Notes under the pieces: model-generated
Seen by the model: the letters and a program-made list of their open reading frames with translations, nothing else
The model's database searches: none
What the model was told of the DNA's origin: nothing
Program-made: the position numbers and the translations under genes
DNA from: Mycolicibacterium tusciae JS617
GTDB lineage: Bacteria > Actinomycetota > Actinomycetes > Mycobacteriales > Mycobacteriaceae
Reading direction: 5' to 3'
Length of the DNA stretch: 64,000 nt
Assembly (NCBI RefSeq): GCF_000243415.2
Contig: NZ_AGJJ02000003.1
Span: 154,300-218,299, forward strand
In this document: positions 25,445 through 34,856 of the stretch, in pieces
Layout: every line of letters starts with the position of its first letter
Numbering within the stretch: position 1 is the first letter of the stretch

Positions 25445-25683
25445 TTCGGGTTGCTTGGTGCGGCGTCTTTGATGGCTTGGGTTTCGGCTTTCATGATCTG
25501 CATTTCGGTGGCGAGCTTGGCCTGCATCCGCTCCAGCCGGCGGGCACCGGGACCGTCGGCGTCGGTCATCGGCGCCAGGCCCTCGCTGAAGCGCTCGATG
25601 GTGCGGTCCAGGGCGGTGCACCAGTGCCGGCGGATGTCGGGGACGCTGGTGGCTGCCCAGGTGACGCCTTGGCGGCGGCTCAC
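25441..25683 (-). CDS. Small helical hypothetical protein
   Basis: 80 residues from GTG 25683, overlapping the stop of the 586-residue gene upstream. The second half is a single charged helix (ARRLERMQAKLATEMQIMKA) that could form a coiled coil. No motif recognised. The operon order is large gene, this gene, CTG-start gene, uracil-DNA glycosylase, all joined by 4-base overlaps. Confidence 0.6.
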   Translation of the reverse strand: MSRRQGVTWAATSVPDIRRHWCTALDRTIERFSEGLAPMTDADGPGARRLERMQAKLATEMQIMKAETQAIKDAAPSNPN

Positions 25684-27440
25684 GGGGTTGGCCCGTCGAG
25701 CAGGGCCAGGAGCGCGGTGTCGCGGCGACGGCTCAGCAGGCCTGCTACGTCTTCGGGTTGGCAGTCCAGGGCCCGGGCGAAGCCGGCGGCCGGATCGGCC
25801 GTCTGCGTGCCGAGCAGCGCCAGCAAGCGCTGCTGGGGGTCGGCGTCGGCGGGGATCCGGATCATCTCGACGACGCCGGCGCGCAGGTTGAAGACCATCA
25901 CGATGGTGTCGCCGAGTTCGGCGCCCAGAGTGGTGGCAGGTCCGCGGATCGAGCCGATGCTGGCGCCGTTGAGTGAGGACAGCCGCCAGAACACGGTGAT
26001 GTCGGCCGGTGTGCCGACGAACGCTCGCTGCTGGCCGGGGTAGACACCGAGGGCGGAGGCGATCGCGGGAGTCAGGATCTGTCCGGAACCGCGCAGCGTG
26101 TCGACGGTGACCGGCATCTCGACGCGGATCTCGTTGTCTCCGTTGCGGTACGCGCCGCGCACGGTATTCAGGGGTGCAGTCGGTGGCCAGCAGTCGGACT
26201 TCTTGCGGCGGCGCACCATGCCCTTGTCGATCACGAAAGCGGGGGCGCTGAAGTAGGAGCGGATGGAGTTTTCGGAGACGTCGGGAAAGGCTGCGGTGAT
26301 GTCGTCGATGAGGACCTGGGTGCTGAGGCGGCGTCCCCGAGCTGCCTTGATGCGGGTAGCGATCTCAGAGAACAGGCCGGTGTATTCGGCGATGCCCCAG
26401 GTGCGCACCGCCCAGGCCTGAAGGGAGGCGCGGGTGAACCGCGGGTCCTGGTAGAGGGCTGTGCGGACAGAGTCCTCGTTGGCGTTGATGGTGGCGGCAA
26501 GCACCGCGGAGGTGGTCGGCGTCCCCGATAGGTGCAGTGCGGCTTCGGTTTTGTCGGCGATGGTGGGGCCCCATCGCACCCATTGGTCGTCGAAGCGGCG
26601 CAGGCCTGGGTAGTTGTCGATGAACGCGGCGGCGATCTGGTCGCTGACGCCGAGGTCGACGAGTTCACCGGTGAGCGTCGCCGTCGTGGGTGCGCCCTGC
26701 TCGATGAGGACAGTTTCGAGGGCGGCGGTGGCTGCTTCCAGTCCGCCGGCGACCTCCAGCCAGGGGTCGTGTGGGCTGTAGGGGCCGGCGAGGTGCAGCA
26801 GCATGTCGCCGGCGTCGGTGTCCCACTCGACGCCCATGTCGTTCAGCGTTTGGCGCGCGGTGTGTTCATCGGTGAGCGGGCCCAGACGGCGGCGCAGATC
26901 GTGGGCGTAGTCGGTCACGGCCGTATGGGCTGGGTCGGCGAGTAGGTCGGTGAATCTGCGGTAGGCGCGAGGGTGGCTGCGCTGCACGTTGACCAGCGCG
27001 ACGCCGAGGTGGCGGGCGATCTCGCGGGTGGGTGTGGGGCGCCGCGGCCACCTGCGGGTCGCGAGCAACGCGTGGTCGTATGCGGTGAGCCGGTCGATAA
27101 GTCTGCGGGTGGCGGTGGCGGCGTCCGCTGGCTCGCCGGCCGGGGTGGATCGGGCCACGGCGACGGCCTCGCGTGCGGCGGTCAGGATGGAGCGCACCGT
27201 GCCCAGCCCGCCCTTGGGTCGCTCGACCAGGGAGGTGATGGTGTGGTCGGCGAGGTCTGACCAGGTGGCGAAGTCGGGGCCGTAGAAGGTGCGGGCGCGC
27301 CCGGGGAGCCAGCCGTAGGGGATGGCTTGGTCGGCGATGTCGTCGAGGCCGTCGATGAGGTCGCCGATGGGGGTGTTGGTGCGGCCCTGGATGGTGTCCC
27401 ACCAGGTGGCGGTGTCGAGGTGCTCGCTGACCATCGTCAT
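25680..27440 (-). CDS. Large hypothetical with sigma-region-4-like HTH
   Basis: 586 residues from ATG 27440. Two segments look like helix-turn-helix: one near residue 140 (TPTREIARHLGVALVNVQRS), with sigma-factor region 4 or RNA polymerase-associated character, and one near residue 370. The N-terminal 'DIADQAIPYGWLPGRARTFY...TWSDLAD' region is helical. A beta-rich C-terminal part (GDTIVMVFNLRAGVVEMIRI) follows. I do not recognise the family. It leads the operon ending in the glycosylase next to Hma. An inverted repeat (CTCTGAC/GTCAGAG) sits upstream at 27491-27510. Confidence 0.6.
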   Translation of the reverse strand: MTMVSEHLDTATWWDTIQGRTNTPIGDLIDGLDDIADQAIPYGWLPGRARTFYGPDFATWSDLADHTITSLVERPKGGLGTVRSILTAAREAVAVARSTPAGEPADAATATRRLIDRLTAYDHALLATRRWPRRPTPTREIARHLGVALVNVQRSHPRAYRRFTDLLADPAHTAVTDYAHDLRRRLGPLTDEHTARQTLNDMGVEWDTDAGDMLLHLAGPYSPHDPWLEVAGGLEAATAALETVLIEQGAPTTATLTGELVDLGVSDQIAAAFIDNYPGLRRFDDQWVRWGPTIADKTEAALHLSGTPTTSAVLAATINANEDSVRTALYQDPRFTRASLQAWAVRTWGIAEYTGLFSEIATRIKAARGRRLSTQVLIDDITAAFPDVSENSIRSYFSAPAFVIDKGMVRRRKKSDCWPPTAPLNTVRGAYRNGDNEIRVEMPVTVDTLRGSGQILTPAIASALGVYPGQQRAFVGTPADITVFWRLSSLNGASIGSIRGPATTLGAELGDTIVMVFNLRAGVVEMIRIPADADPQQRLLALLGTQTADPAAGFARALDCQPEDVAGLLSRRRDTALLALLDGPTP

Positions 27441-27490
27441 GGGTGCGCCGCCTGCCCTTCCTCGAACACCGTCAGGTGTGGAAGTTTACC

Positions 27491-27510
27491 GGCTCTGACA
27501 GGCCGGTCAG
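27491..27510. promoter_or_regulatory. Inverted repeat upstream of the 25680-27440 gene
   Basis: CTCTGAC and GTCAGAG separated by six bases, 51 bp upstream of the start at 27440 and downstream of the XRE gene's 3' end. Candidate operator; the binding protein is unknown. Confidence 0.4.
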
Positions 27511-27557
27511 AGCGGACATTTGCGGGGCGCTCGACGGCGCCCGGCCCGGATCCGCGG

Positions 27558-28046
27558 CTAGCTTGGTGAGCCGGCCGGGCGTTGGCGAGCGCGCTGGTAA
27601 GCGGCGCGGTACTCGTCTGTGGCGATGCCGAGCACGGCAGCGAGGGCTTCGGCGTTCTTGTCGGAAAGCGGATATTCGCCGCGCTCGATGCGCTGCAGGA
27701 TCGCCGTGGCAATGTGCGCGCTGGCGGCCAGCTGAGGCTGGGTGAGCCCGCTCATGACGCGCCAGTCTCCGGGGTAGCGCTGATCGGGGGAGATGAGGAC
27801 AACGGCCTCGATCGGGGCTTTCAGCACCGCCATCACCGCGGCGAGGATGTCGACTTGCGGTGTGCGGGTCCCGGCTTCCCAGTGGTGAACGGTGCTCAGT
27901 GAGGCACCCGAGAGCCGGGCGAGGTCGCTGACGCTGATCCCTCTGCTTTGACGCAGCGCGCTGAAGGCGTGTCGGTCGAAGCCGTGCAGGACGCGGCGGG
28001 TCATGCGGCGACCGTGCGGTTGGTTCTCATTGCGGACCAGACTCAT
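27558..28046 (-). CDS. XRE-family regulator with two HTH domains (paralogue 1)
   Basis: 162 residues from ATG 28046 with GGTGGAG upstream; a second start at the internal MTRRVL is possible. Two helix-turn-helix units: residues about 28-60 (ISVSDLARLSGASLSTVHHW) and about 98-130 (LTQPQLAASAHIATAILQRI), separated by a linker with RYPGDWR. It is clearly paralogous to 34857-35339, sharing the ends YRAAYxRARQRPAG and the MTRR start. Divergent from the exported-protein gene at 28233; probably autoregulates the 187-bp gap between them. Confidence 0.85.
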   Translation of the reverse strand: MSLVRNENQPHGRRMTRRVLHGFDRHAFSALRQSRGISVSDLARLSGASLSTVHHWEAGTRTPQVDILAAVMAVLKAPIEAVVLISPDQRYPGDWRVMSGLTQPQLAASAHIATAILQRIERGEYPLSDKNAEALAAVLGIATDEYRAAYQRARQRPAGSPS

Positions 28047-28232
28047 CGCTCCACCGCCGTAATGTGTATAGAGAGAGTTTCAGAGGCGTTGTTTAGACGA
28101 GTATCATAACGTAGGATTTGGGCTGGTCGAAGGTGCTGGCTGGGGGGCCTGCATCGGGGTTTCGACGGCTGGTTTTTGCATCCACACCCCCACCCGCCCG
28201 TTGCAACCCCTTCCTTGCCTTGGAGGCCTTTC

Positions 28233-30272
28233 ATGGAACTATCCGCCCGCTCATATCTGAATGCCGGCATCGCGTTGACCGCTGCCAGCGCCATCGCCCT
28301 GACCCCGGTTGTCGTCTCGCCCAACAACGCTCTTCATCTCCCGGTGCCGCACATCTCGACCTCGCAGGTCCAGCTCGCGGCCGCAATCAACCCCGCCGAC
28401 GTCGCCGCCCTGGTGAGCAATCTCAATGCCGCCATGGGCTCGGTCACCTCCACGGTGTCCTCCCTGGTCGACAACTCCGGCCAGACCCTGGCTGGCGCCC
28501 TGAATTCCGCAGCGGGACTGAACAACACGCTGTGGGACGGTCTGATTCGCGCGGCCGGCGCAAACCCCACGCTCGCGTCGGTGATGATCGCGCTCAAGGC
28601 CGCCTCTGCCGGCGGGCTGTCGCAGCTGGCGGCGTCAGTCGACGCCGCCGGCGGCACCATCGCCTTGTCCAGCGGCCAGGTGGCCGGCCTGCTGACCTCC
28701 ACCGTCACCGGGTCCTTGGGTTCGGCCATGCAGGCGGTCACCAGCATCGTCAACGATCCGCTGTCCGCGGCGAGCTACCTGGGGCTGCTGACGACCCCGT
28801 TCGGCATCGCCGGCATGGCCCTGCAGGGCGGCATCAACGCAGTGGCAACCCTGGCCACCGGTGGCGTTGAACTTGCCAGCACCCTGGTCACTGGCGTCAC
28901 CGCGCAGATCGGCAACGCGTTGGCGCTGGTGAATGGTGTCCTCGACTCCGGCAAGTCGCTGACCGACATCGCCCTGATCGACGGCGCGCTGACCGCGGTG
29001 CAGGGCATCGTGTCCGCGCCCGTCGCGGCCGCCCTGGCTGGCGTCAACGGCATCACCGGCGCCGTCGCCGACGTCGCGACCTTCGCCCTGGGCGCGGTGG
29101 CCGGCGGCGCCAACGCCGTGGTGTCGACATGGCTGGGCGACGCCTCGTCCGCCGGCGCGCTGCAGAGGGCCATCGCGGCGATCGGCTCGGCGCCGCTGAG
29201 CCCGTCCAGCTACACCGACGCGATCGGGGTTCTCCTCGGCGCCGGGTTCTCGACGGTGAAGACGGTCGCCGGCACGGTCAGTTCGTTCGCGTCGCTGCCA
29301 TTCCGGGTCGGCGCGGACCTCACCAACACCGGTGCCGCGGTGATCACCTCGTTCACCAACGGGCTCGCCGACGCGGCCAGCGGCCTGCTGCACGCGGTTG
29401 GCCTGTCTCCGTTGATTTCCGGTCTGCCCCGAGTGCTGGCCGGCGCCTTCTCCGGCGCTGTGAAGGTGGCGGCGTTCACCACCTCGGCCGCGCTGAACAC
29501 GATCGCGGCAGCGATCGACTTCGGCCAGGCCGTCGGCGGGATCTTCGATCGGACCTCAGTGCTATCCGCGGCCGCGGCGGGCCCGGCGGCGCTTCCGGCC
29601 TCAGGGCTGCGCACCGCCCTGGTCAGCACCTCGACCGAACTCGGCGACGCCGAGGCCACCGGCGAGGCGGCATCACCTGAATCAGCGAAGGATGCCGGCT
29701 CCCCCGAAGTGGCCGACGTGACGACAGCGATCGCGCCGGCCGAAGCCGAGCCCGTCGCCACGGTCGTCGAACCCGCCGCCGAGGACACCCTGCCCGAGCA
29801 GACTCCCAGCACTCCCGAGGTCACCGAAGCCGGTGACGAGCTGCCCTCCGCGGCCGCGGAGGACAGCGAGACCGTGAACGACGGCGCAGAGTCGACGCCG
29901 GCCCCCGCGGCAACCACTGTCGACAAGCCCACGGCCGCTGACAAGCCGGCGGCGGCTGACGAGGCTGCCGACAACGACACGGTGTCCGATACCGTCACCG
30001 CACCCGCCAAGAGTGGTACCACTCCCAAAGCTGACCGGACGGAAAGCTCAACGGGGACAGGACATCACACGGCCAGCACCACGCGCGCGGGCACCAGCAC
30101 AGACGCGGGTGCGGAGTCCTACGGCCGGCACGCCTCCGGCGCGACCGCATCTGAGTCCTCACCCACGGGTGGACGTCACCGCAGCGTCTCCACTGCGCGG
30201 GACAGCTCATCTGCCGGGTCGACGAGCGGATCCGCCTCGCAGTCGACCAGCAGTGACCGCGCAGCGGCCTAG
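28233..30272 (+). CDS. Exported protein, GjpA-like, with disordered C-terminus
   Basis: 679 residues from ATG 28233 after GGAGG. It has a Sec-type signal (about residues 1-45: SYLNAGIALTAASAIALTP) with no lipobox. The central part is Ala/Gly/Leu/Val/Thr-rich with alternating hydrophobic helices, as in the mycobacterial proteins annotated as GjpA-like outer-membrane porins; that label rests on homology to a Gordonia porin and is weak. The last ~200 residues are Ala/Thr/Ser/Glu/Pro-rich and likely unstructured. Probably cell-envelope or secreted. Confidence 0.65.
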   Translation: MELSARSYLNAGIALTAASAIALTPVVVSPNNALHLPVPHISTSQVQLAAAINPADVAALVSNLNAAMGSVTSTVSSLVDNSGQTLAGALNSAAGLNNTLWDGLIRAAGANPTLASVMIALKAASAGGLSQLAASVDAAGGTIALSSGQVAGLLTSTVTGSLGSAMQAVTSIVNDPLSAASYLGLLTTPFGIAGMALQGGINAVATLATGGVELASTLVTGVTAQIGNALALVNGVLDSGKSLTDIALIDGALTAVQGIVSAPVAAALAGVNGITGAVADVATFALGAVAGGANAVVSTWLGDASSAGALQRAIAAIGSAPLSPSSYTDAIGVLLGAGFSTVKTVAGTVSSFASLPFRVGADLTNTGAAVITSFTNGLADAASGLLHAVGLSPLISGLPRVLAGAFSGAVKVAAFTTSAALNTIAAAIDFGQAVGGIFDRTSVLSAAAAGPAALPASGLRTALVSTSTELGDAEATGEAASPESAKDAGSPEVADVTTAIAPAEAEPVATVVEPAAEDTLPEQTPSTPEVTEAGDELPSAAAEDSETVNDGAESTPAPAATTVDKPTAADKPAAADEAADNDTVSDTVTAPAKSGTTPKADRTESSTGTGHHTASTTRAGTSTDAGAESYGRHASGATASESSPTGGRHRSVSTARDSSSAGSTSGSASQSTSSDRAAA

Positions 30273-30301
30273 AGGCGCGGATCAGCTATTCCGGTGGCTG
30301 T

Positions 30302-32098
30302 CTACCGGCTGAAGGTGAGCCCGACGACATACGCCGCTGGGATCGTGACGCTGTCGCGCAGCCCTTCTGGAGTGAAAGTCAGGGCACCGTTCTTATGCAC
30401 CGATTCCACCACCCCGTCAATCTCACAAATGTTCGGGCCTTCTGTGTCGTGCCACCGAGATCCGGTTTGCAGCTCGACCTGGACGCGTCCGCCGACGCGC
30501 CAGTTGCCGCCGTCCGCCAGCCCCATGCTCAGAAGCGACAGGTCGTCGATGCCGTAGACGAAGGATGCGCCCGGCTCCAATGATCGGCGGACGGCGTAGG
30601 CCGTCCACTCGGGATCGGCAGCGTCGTTGCTGTAGACGTCGGGTGGTGAAGCGCCGGGGGCCAGTGGACGAGACGTCCACTGGTGGTGGTAGCCGGTCGG
30701 CTCGGCCATGCTCAGCCTTGCCTCTGCGACCTGAGATGACGGTTTGCGCCTTGAGCCGAACTCTCCGCGGACGATCGGAACCCCCGCCTGTCTGGCAAGT
30801 CGAACGGCCTGAAGGCCGTCCCCGGTGATGGGCTCACTGGGCATCGGTACCCGCAGTTCGGCCGTGTGCGCTGCCGCCCAGCTCGGGACTCTCAGCACCG
30901 CGACGCTGGTGCTGTCATAGCCGCCGTACCCGTCGCGCCCGTCGAGCTGATGGGGTCCGCTCACGACGTCGAACTGCGCGAGGTAGGCGATCGAATCCAT
31001 TCCGTCCCTGATGAGCGGCCACCCAGGCACACACAACAAGTGGGTGCAGTCGTCGCTGGTGTCACCGTCGGTGGAGATCAGTCCACCGGCCGCCAGCTCA
31101 AGGCGCTCCACCCAGTCCGCCACTTGGGCACGGCGATGTGCTTGGGCGCTCCGCAGCGCCCAAGTGTGCACGCAGTCGCCCTCTACGAGCGGCGGATCGT
31201 GGGTCGGGCAACATGGCAGTGCACTCAAGTCGTGGACGTGAGGGAATTGCTCGTCGAAATGATCGGCGAGGCGATCAGCGCTGATACTGCCGCCACACTT
31301 CTTGGCTTCGCGCCACGTACCCGCGGTGACGTGCCACGGCGACGGCTGTTCGTATCCCGTTGCCGGCACCCCCATCATTCGCAGGTACCCGTCGGGACGC
31401 TTCGCGCATCCCGAAATCTGCAGGATCGCCCGTGATTCTTCGAGCGCCGGGCTGTCCGTCTCCACCATTCGGATCGCTCTCTCCAGGAGTGCGGACCGAC
31501 CCGGGTTGTCTCCGATGCCTTCGGCTAGGCGCTGAGTGACGCATTCCGCTGAGCGCCGATGAGTGTCGATCACTGCCGTCACCGCCATAGTGGTTGTTTT
31601 CCAACTGATTCCACGCATTCGATGCAGGTGTTTCGCCGTGCTGCTGTCGAGCAGTCGCTGTTGCGCTTTCCATCGCGCGAACTGCAACCACGTCCAATCA
31701 CCATCGGCTGCGGCAGCGAGGCCTGCCTGCAACCACTCCTCAGCGCGCACCAGCTCAGCCACGACTGCGACGAAGGCATCCGCCTGCGGCGAGATCGTGG
31801 CACGCGACAGACAGTCCCTGCAAACGTCGTAGCTTGCGATGTTGAAGTCCAGCGCGGGCACCCGATGAGACACCGGTGGTGGTTCTCGTTTTGCGTCAGG
31901 CCCCCAATACCGTTGACCGGGTACGTGTTTACAGCCAGACCTGTCGCCCGCCCAGTGGTACTTCGATTTGGATGACGATTGCCATAGCGGGATCTCGACG
32001 TCGGCCAGTTGATCGGGCACTTCCAGCTTTAGCGCATCCAATCGGTCACGTGTTACTGCCGCCAGATCACCGAGCATGACCCCAAGTATGCCGTCCAC
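30302..32098 (-). CDS. Hypothetical protein, 598 residues
   Basis: Starts at GTG 32098 or ATG 32077 (MLGDLAAV). It has several scattered Cys/His (SGCKHVPGQRYWG, DVCRDCLSRA, PCCPTHDPP) that could bind zinc, a helical N-terminal half, and a beta-rich C-terminal ~100 residues (VGGRVQVELQTG ... GVVESVHKNGALTFT) that looks like a small barrel. No family recognised. Convergent with the exported protein gene (29-bp gap). No operon partners. Composition is ordinary for the element, so it is probably functional. Confidence 0.6.
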   Translation of the reverse strand: MDGILGVMLGDLAAVTRDRLDALKLEVPDQLADVEIPLWQSSSKSKYHWAGDRSGCKHVPGQRYWGPDAKREPPPVSHRVPALDFNIASYDVCRDCLSRATISPQADAFVAVVAELVRAEEWLQAGLAAAADGDWTWLQFARWKAQQRLLDSSTAKHLHRMRGISWKTTTMAVTAVIDTHRRSAECVTQRLAEGIGDNPGRSALLERAIRMVETDSPALEESRAILQISGCAKRPDGYLRMMGVPATGYEQPSPWHVTAGTWREAKKCGGSISADRLADHFDEQFPHVHDLSALPCCPTHDPPLVEGDCVHTWALRSAQAHRRAQVADWVERLELAAGGLISTDGDTSDDCTHLLCVPGWPLIRDGMDSIAYLAQFDVVSGPHQLDGRDGYGGYDSTSVAVLRVPSWAAAHTAELRVPMPSEPITGDGLQAVRLARQAGVPIVRGEFGSRRKPSSQVAEARLSMAEPTGYHHQWTSRPLAPGASPPDVYSNDAADPEWTAYAVRRSLEPGASFVYGIDDLSLLSMGLADGGNWRVGGRVQVELQTGSRWHDTEGPNICEIDGVVESVHKNGALTFTPEGLRDSVTIPAAYVVGLTFSR

Positions 32099-32137
32099 CG
32101 ACGTCGGCCAGAGGCGAATCGAAAGTCGCCCGGGTGG

Positions 32138-32818
32138 TCACTGCCCTACGCGGTTGGCGATCTGCTGGGCGATCGTCAACGCGCCCTGGCTGGAGGCCGT
32201 GTCGCTGGAGCAGGCGCGGACATCTACGATGACTGCCGCCGCGGCGGTCAGGGCGTGCTGGCAGAGCAGCACCGTGCCCTGTCTGATGGAGCTGGCGGTC
32301 AGCATCCCCTGGGCCTCTTCCAGAGGCACGACGGTCCAGCTGCTGCCGCCCTCGTTGGCGCTCACGGCGTAGCTGCCCGGTGCACACGCTGTCCATGCCG
32401 TGCGGGCCTTGTCGTAGAACGCGCTGGCGGCCTCGGGTGTTGGGAATTCGACGACGGACTGATGGGCCAGGTGGGTGTAGCTCTGGCCGGGCTGGCGCAG
32501 GCTTTGGATGCTTGCGGCGGTGAAGTCGGTGCCGGCGTAGACCTGCTCTTGTCCGACGCTGCTGACGGCCAGACAGTCGACTGGGGTGATGTCGGCGCTG
32601 TCATCGCCCAGGGCGCTCGACGTGCTGTCCACGGTCATGCCGGTGGTGTTCATCGCCTCGTTGATCTCGTCGGCGGTGAGCAGCAGCGAGGTCAGTTCGG
32701 TGGCGCGGCGCGCATCGGCGCCGGGCTGCTGGTGGCCGGCGGTGGTCGTGGTGCAGCCGGCGGCGGTGATCGCGGCGATGGCGAGGGCGGCACAGCCGCG
32801 GATGCGTGCGGTGCTCAT
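32138..32818 (-). CDS. Lipoprotein with PknH-like sensor domain
   Basis: 226 residues. ATG 32818 overlaps the upstream nuclease's end. Signal peptide with lipobox TAAGC. The mature region carries the pattern of the PknH-like extracellular domain (PF14032): a paired-Cys fold with 'VDCLAVSSVGQEQVY', 'FPTPEAASAFYDKARTAWTAC' and 'VRACSSD'. In mycobacteria this domain is found outside PknH kinase and in stand-alone lipoproteins. Ligand unknown. Third gene of the 33821-to-32138 operon. Confidence 0.78.
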   Translation of the reverse strand: MSTARIRGCAALAIAAITAAGCTTTTAGHQQPGADARRATELTSLLLTADEINEAMNTTGMTVDSTSSALGDDSADITPVDCLAVSSVGQEQVYAGTDFTAASIQSLRQPGQSYTHLAHQSVVEFPTPEAASAFYDKARTAWTACAPGSYAVSANEGGSSWTVVPLEEAQGMLTASSIRQGTVLLCQHALTAAAAVIVDVRACSSDTASSQGALTIAQQIANRVGQ

Positions 32819-33513
32819 GCTGCTGGGGCTGGGCACGTCGCGGCCGCGGTGTTGTGTTCGGCGACGGTGATGGGCAGTTGGTACTTGACGGCCACCGTCA
32901 GGTAGCGCTGCACATAGGCGCAGGGTTGGAAGGCCGGGAGCCACTCGTCGAGGCGTTTGTCAGATTTTTGGCGGTTCGCCGGGCCGGAGACGGCCAGCAG
33001 TTCGGCGGCGTCGTTGGCGAAGATCTGGCGCTTCTGTGAATCCCATTGCCACGCACCGGCATCCCAGGCAGCGGAGAGCGCATAGACGTGATCCAGTTCT
33101 ACGTCTTCCAGCGCGACGCGTTGTCCGGTGTACGGATCGGGGTCGAGAAATCCATCAATCACCTTGCAATTATGCGTGTTCGGCTTGAACCTCACGTCAC
33201 GTAATTGAGCTGCCATCTGGCGGTTGCGTGTGTCGCAACCCGTTTTGTCGAGCGGATCGTTCCAGGCCGGACCGAAAACACAGCCCTCGCCGCGGCGGCA
33301 ACCACGGTCATATCCCTCGACGTCGGCGATGCGGTCGACGACGCTGACCTGCTGCAAAAGCGCGCCCACATCGCCGGTCACATCGACGGCGACAGGGCGG
33401 GCGCTCGACGGCGGAAACGGGGCGATGTCGGGAACAAGGTTGGGGTTCAGCCACACTGCGGCGCCGACTACAGCTGCGGCGACTGTCCACCATTTCTTGC
33501 GCCGGATCCTCAT
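32815..33513 (-). CDS. Secreted HNH-type nuclease (DUF1524-like)
   Basis: 232 residues. A basic N-terminus and one hydrophobic segment (WWTVAAAVVGAAVWL) suggest export or a membrane anchor. The core LEDVELDHVYALSAAWDAGA followed by FANDAAELLAVSGPANRQKSD and EWLP is the DUF1524/GmrSD-like HNH motif: His in DHV, Asn in FAND, and Asn/Lys in the NRQK block. Two Cys pairs could form disulfides outside the cell. Such secreted nucleases are common in mycobacteria. A role in nutrient DNA use or competition is inference. Confidence 0.78.
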   Translation of the reverse strand: MRIRRKKWWTVAAAVVGAAVWLNPNLVPDIAPFPPSSARPVAVDVTGDVGALLQQVSVVDRIADVEGYDRGCRRGEGCVFGPAWNDPLDKTGCDTRNRQMAAQLRDVRFKPNTHNCKVIDGFLDPDPYTGQRVALEDVELDHVYALSAAWDAGAWQWDSQKRQIFANDAAELLAVSGPANRQKSDKRLDEWLPAFQPCAYVQRYLTVAVKYQLPITVAEHNTAAATCPAPAA

Positions 33514-33821
33514 CGGAGCCTCAGCTTCAGTGAGGGCCGCACGCGCACCGTCTTGCGCAGCGTCTGGATCTGGAGAACACCGGTGTAGACCGCGGTGATG
33601 GCCCAGGATGCCAGCGCGGTGACGGGAACGAGTGTGTCGACGGCAGTGGGGATTTCACATCCGGCATCGGCCAGGCAGCTGGCGCCGAGGGCGAGCATGA
33701 ATGTGATCCCGGTAATCGGCAGTGCCGCACAGAGTCCCAGTATCAGAGCGCTGGCGATGTTGGCGCCGTAGAGCCCTATCAGCTGGGGTCGTGAGACCTG
33801 CGCGTAGTAGCTGTCGTGCAT
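33510..33821 (-). CDS. Small membrane protein, probably leaderless
   Basis: 103 residues if started at ATG 33821 (MHDSYYAQVSRPQL). The longer frame from GTG 33851 is unlikely because its first codon is itself part of a GTGTC-N12-TAACGT promoter whose -10 box ends seven bases before ATG 33821, the spacing of a leaderless transcript. Three hydrophobic segments are visible. Stop overlaps the start of the secreted nuclease. Function unknown. Confidence 0.6.
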   Translation of the reverse strand: MHDSYYAQVSRPQLIGLYGANIASALILGLCAALPITGITFMLALGASCLADAGCEIPTAVDTLVPVTALASWAITAVYTGVLQIQTLRKTVRVRPSLKLRLR

Positions 33822-33828
33822 GAAGGCG

Positions 33829-33850
33829 ACGTTAAGGCCTGGGAGCGACA
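33829..33850 (-). promoter_or_regulatory. GTGTC-N12-TAACGT promoter, leaderless transcript
   Basis: Minus strand GTGTC, 12 nt, TAACGT (33834-33829), then 7 nt to ATG 33821. Same geometry as the other element promoters. Confidence 0.55.
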
Positions 33851-33878
33851 CGGTGGCCGAACGCTTGCCGTCGACCAG

Positions 33879-34490
33879 TTAGGCCGCGGTGCGGAACTGC
33901 ACCGGGGGCAGGGCGATGGGCGCGCGGACCGGCAGCGCCACCTCGAGTTGGGCGGCGCGGGTGATCATGCGCGGAAGGGCGGCGGCCAGGACGCGGGCGT
34001 CGTCGAGTGCATCGTGGGGGCGGGCCTGGGGGATGTTCCAGTGTTGGGCGAGTGCGCCCAGCTTGAGGCTGTCGAGGCCGAGGTTGAGCTGGCCGGCGAG
34101 TTCGAGGGTGCACAGGACTGAGGTGACGGGCAGCTCGGTGCCGCAGCGGTGCGCTTCGGCGGCCAGGAACGCGTAGTCGAAGCCGGCGTTGTGGGCGACC
34201 AGGGTGCGGCCGCGCAGCAGGGCGGCGAGCTGGTCGGCGACGTCGGCGAAGTCGGGTTGGCCGGCAAGCATCGCGGCGGTCAGGCCGTGGATATTGGTCG
34301 GGCCGGGGTCGACGCCGGGGTCGAGCAGGGTGTGCATGAGGCCGGTGATGGCGCCGTTGGCGGTGACGACGAGTGCGGCGACGCTCAGGACGCGGGCGCA
34401 CTCGGGATCGAAGCCTGATGTCTCGACGTCGATGACGACGAACTCGGTGGCAGCGTGCATGTCGTCGAGCATGGCGGTGGGTACCGACAA
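33879..34490 (-). CDS. 3'-5' exonuclease, DnaQ/DEDDh type
   Basis: 203 residues from ATG 34490; ATGs a few codons later (MLDDMH, MHAAT) are possible. The three exonuclease motifs are intact: Exo I VVIDVETSGF, Exo II HNAGFDYAFL, Exo III HDALDDARVLA with the fifth-position His of the DEDDh subclass. Such domains act as polymerase proofreading subunits or RNases; this one is free-standing. A role in element replication or repair is inference. Confidence 0.85.
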   Translation of the reverse strand: MSVPTAMLDDMHAATEFVVIDVETSGFDPECARVLSVAALVVTANGAITGLMHTLLDPGVDPGPTNIHGLTAAMLAGQPDFADVADQLAALLRGRTLVAHNAGFDYAFLAAEAHRCGTELPVTSVLCTLELAGQLNLGLDSLKLGALAQHWNIPQARPHDALDDARVLAAALPRMITRAAQLEVALPVRAPIALPPVQFRTAA

Positions 34491-34856
34491 GGTTCGCCGA
34501 TCTTGTTGGTGGGCGGGGATTTAGCGCCGGGGTGAGGGCGCCGCGGAGGGGCCCAATTTGGCACGCCCGACGATTGTTACCAAACCGTTACCGTAAGGCT
34601 GTCGTATTTTCCTTTGCCGAGTTTCGTGACTTTGGCTTGCCTACCTGTTGGAATTTTGGTGTGCACACCACCCCAAACGGGGCGGTAGCGTCATTCACAG
34701 GAGGAAGCCATGGGGGTCAAGAACCTGCCTAACAGCACTTATAGTGCTGCGCGGGCATATTCTCCGACCCCAAATTCTTCCGTGTGGAAAAATTGCGGAT
34801 TTCGTCGCCACCTGCCATTTTCCGCCTCGCAGCATTTGCTGGAGTTGCGGCGTGGA
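34491..34856. other. Lower-GC gap with leader-like features, no convincing gene
   Basis: This 366-bp stretch is visibly less GC-rich than its surroundings. It holds two GTTACC repeats (about 34577-34593), a GTGTGCACAC palindrome near 34660, and a textbook AGGAGG with ATG at 34710. The frame from 34710 reads into the antisense of the XRE gene, so it is either a short decayed gene or a leader remnant. No gene is called. Confidence 0.4.
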
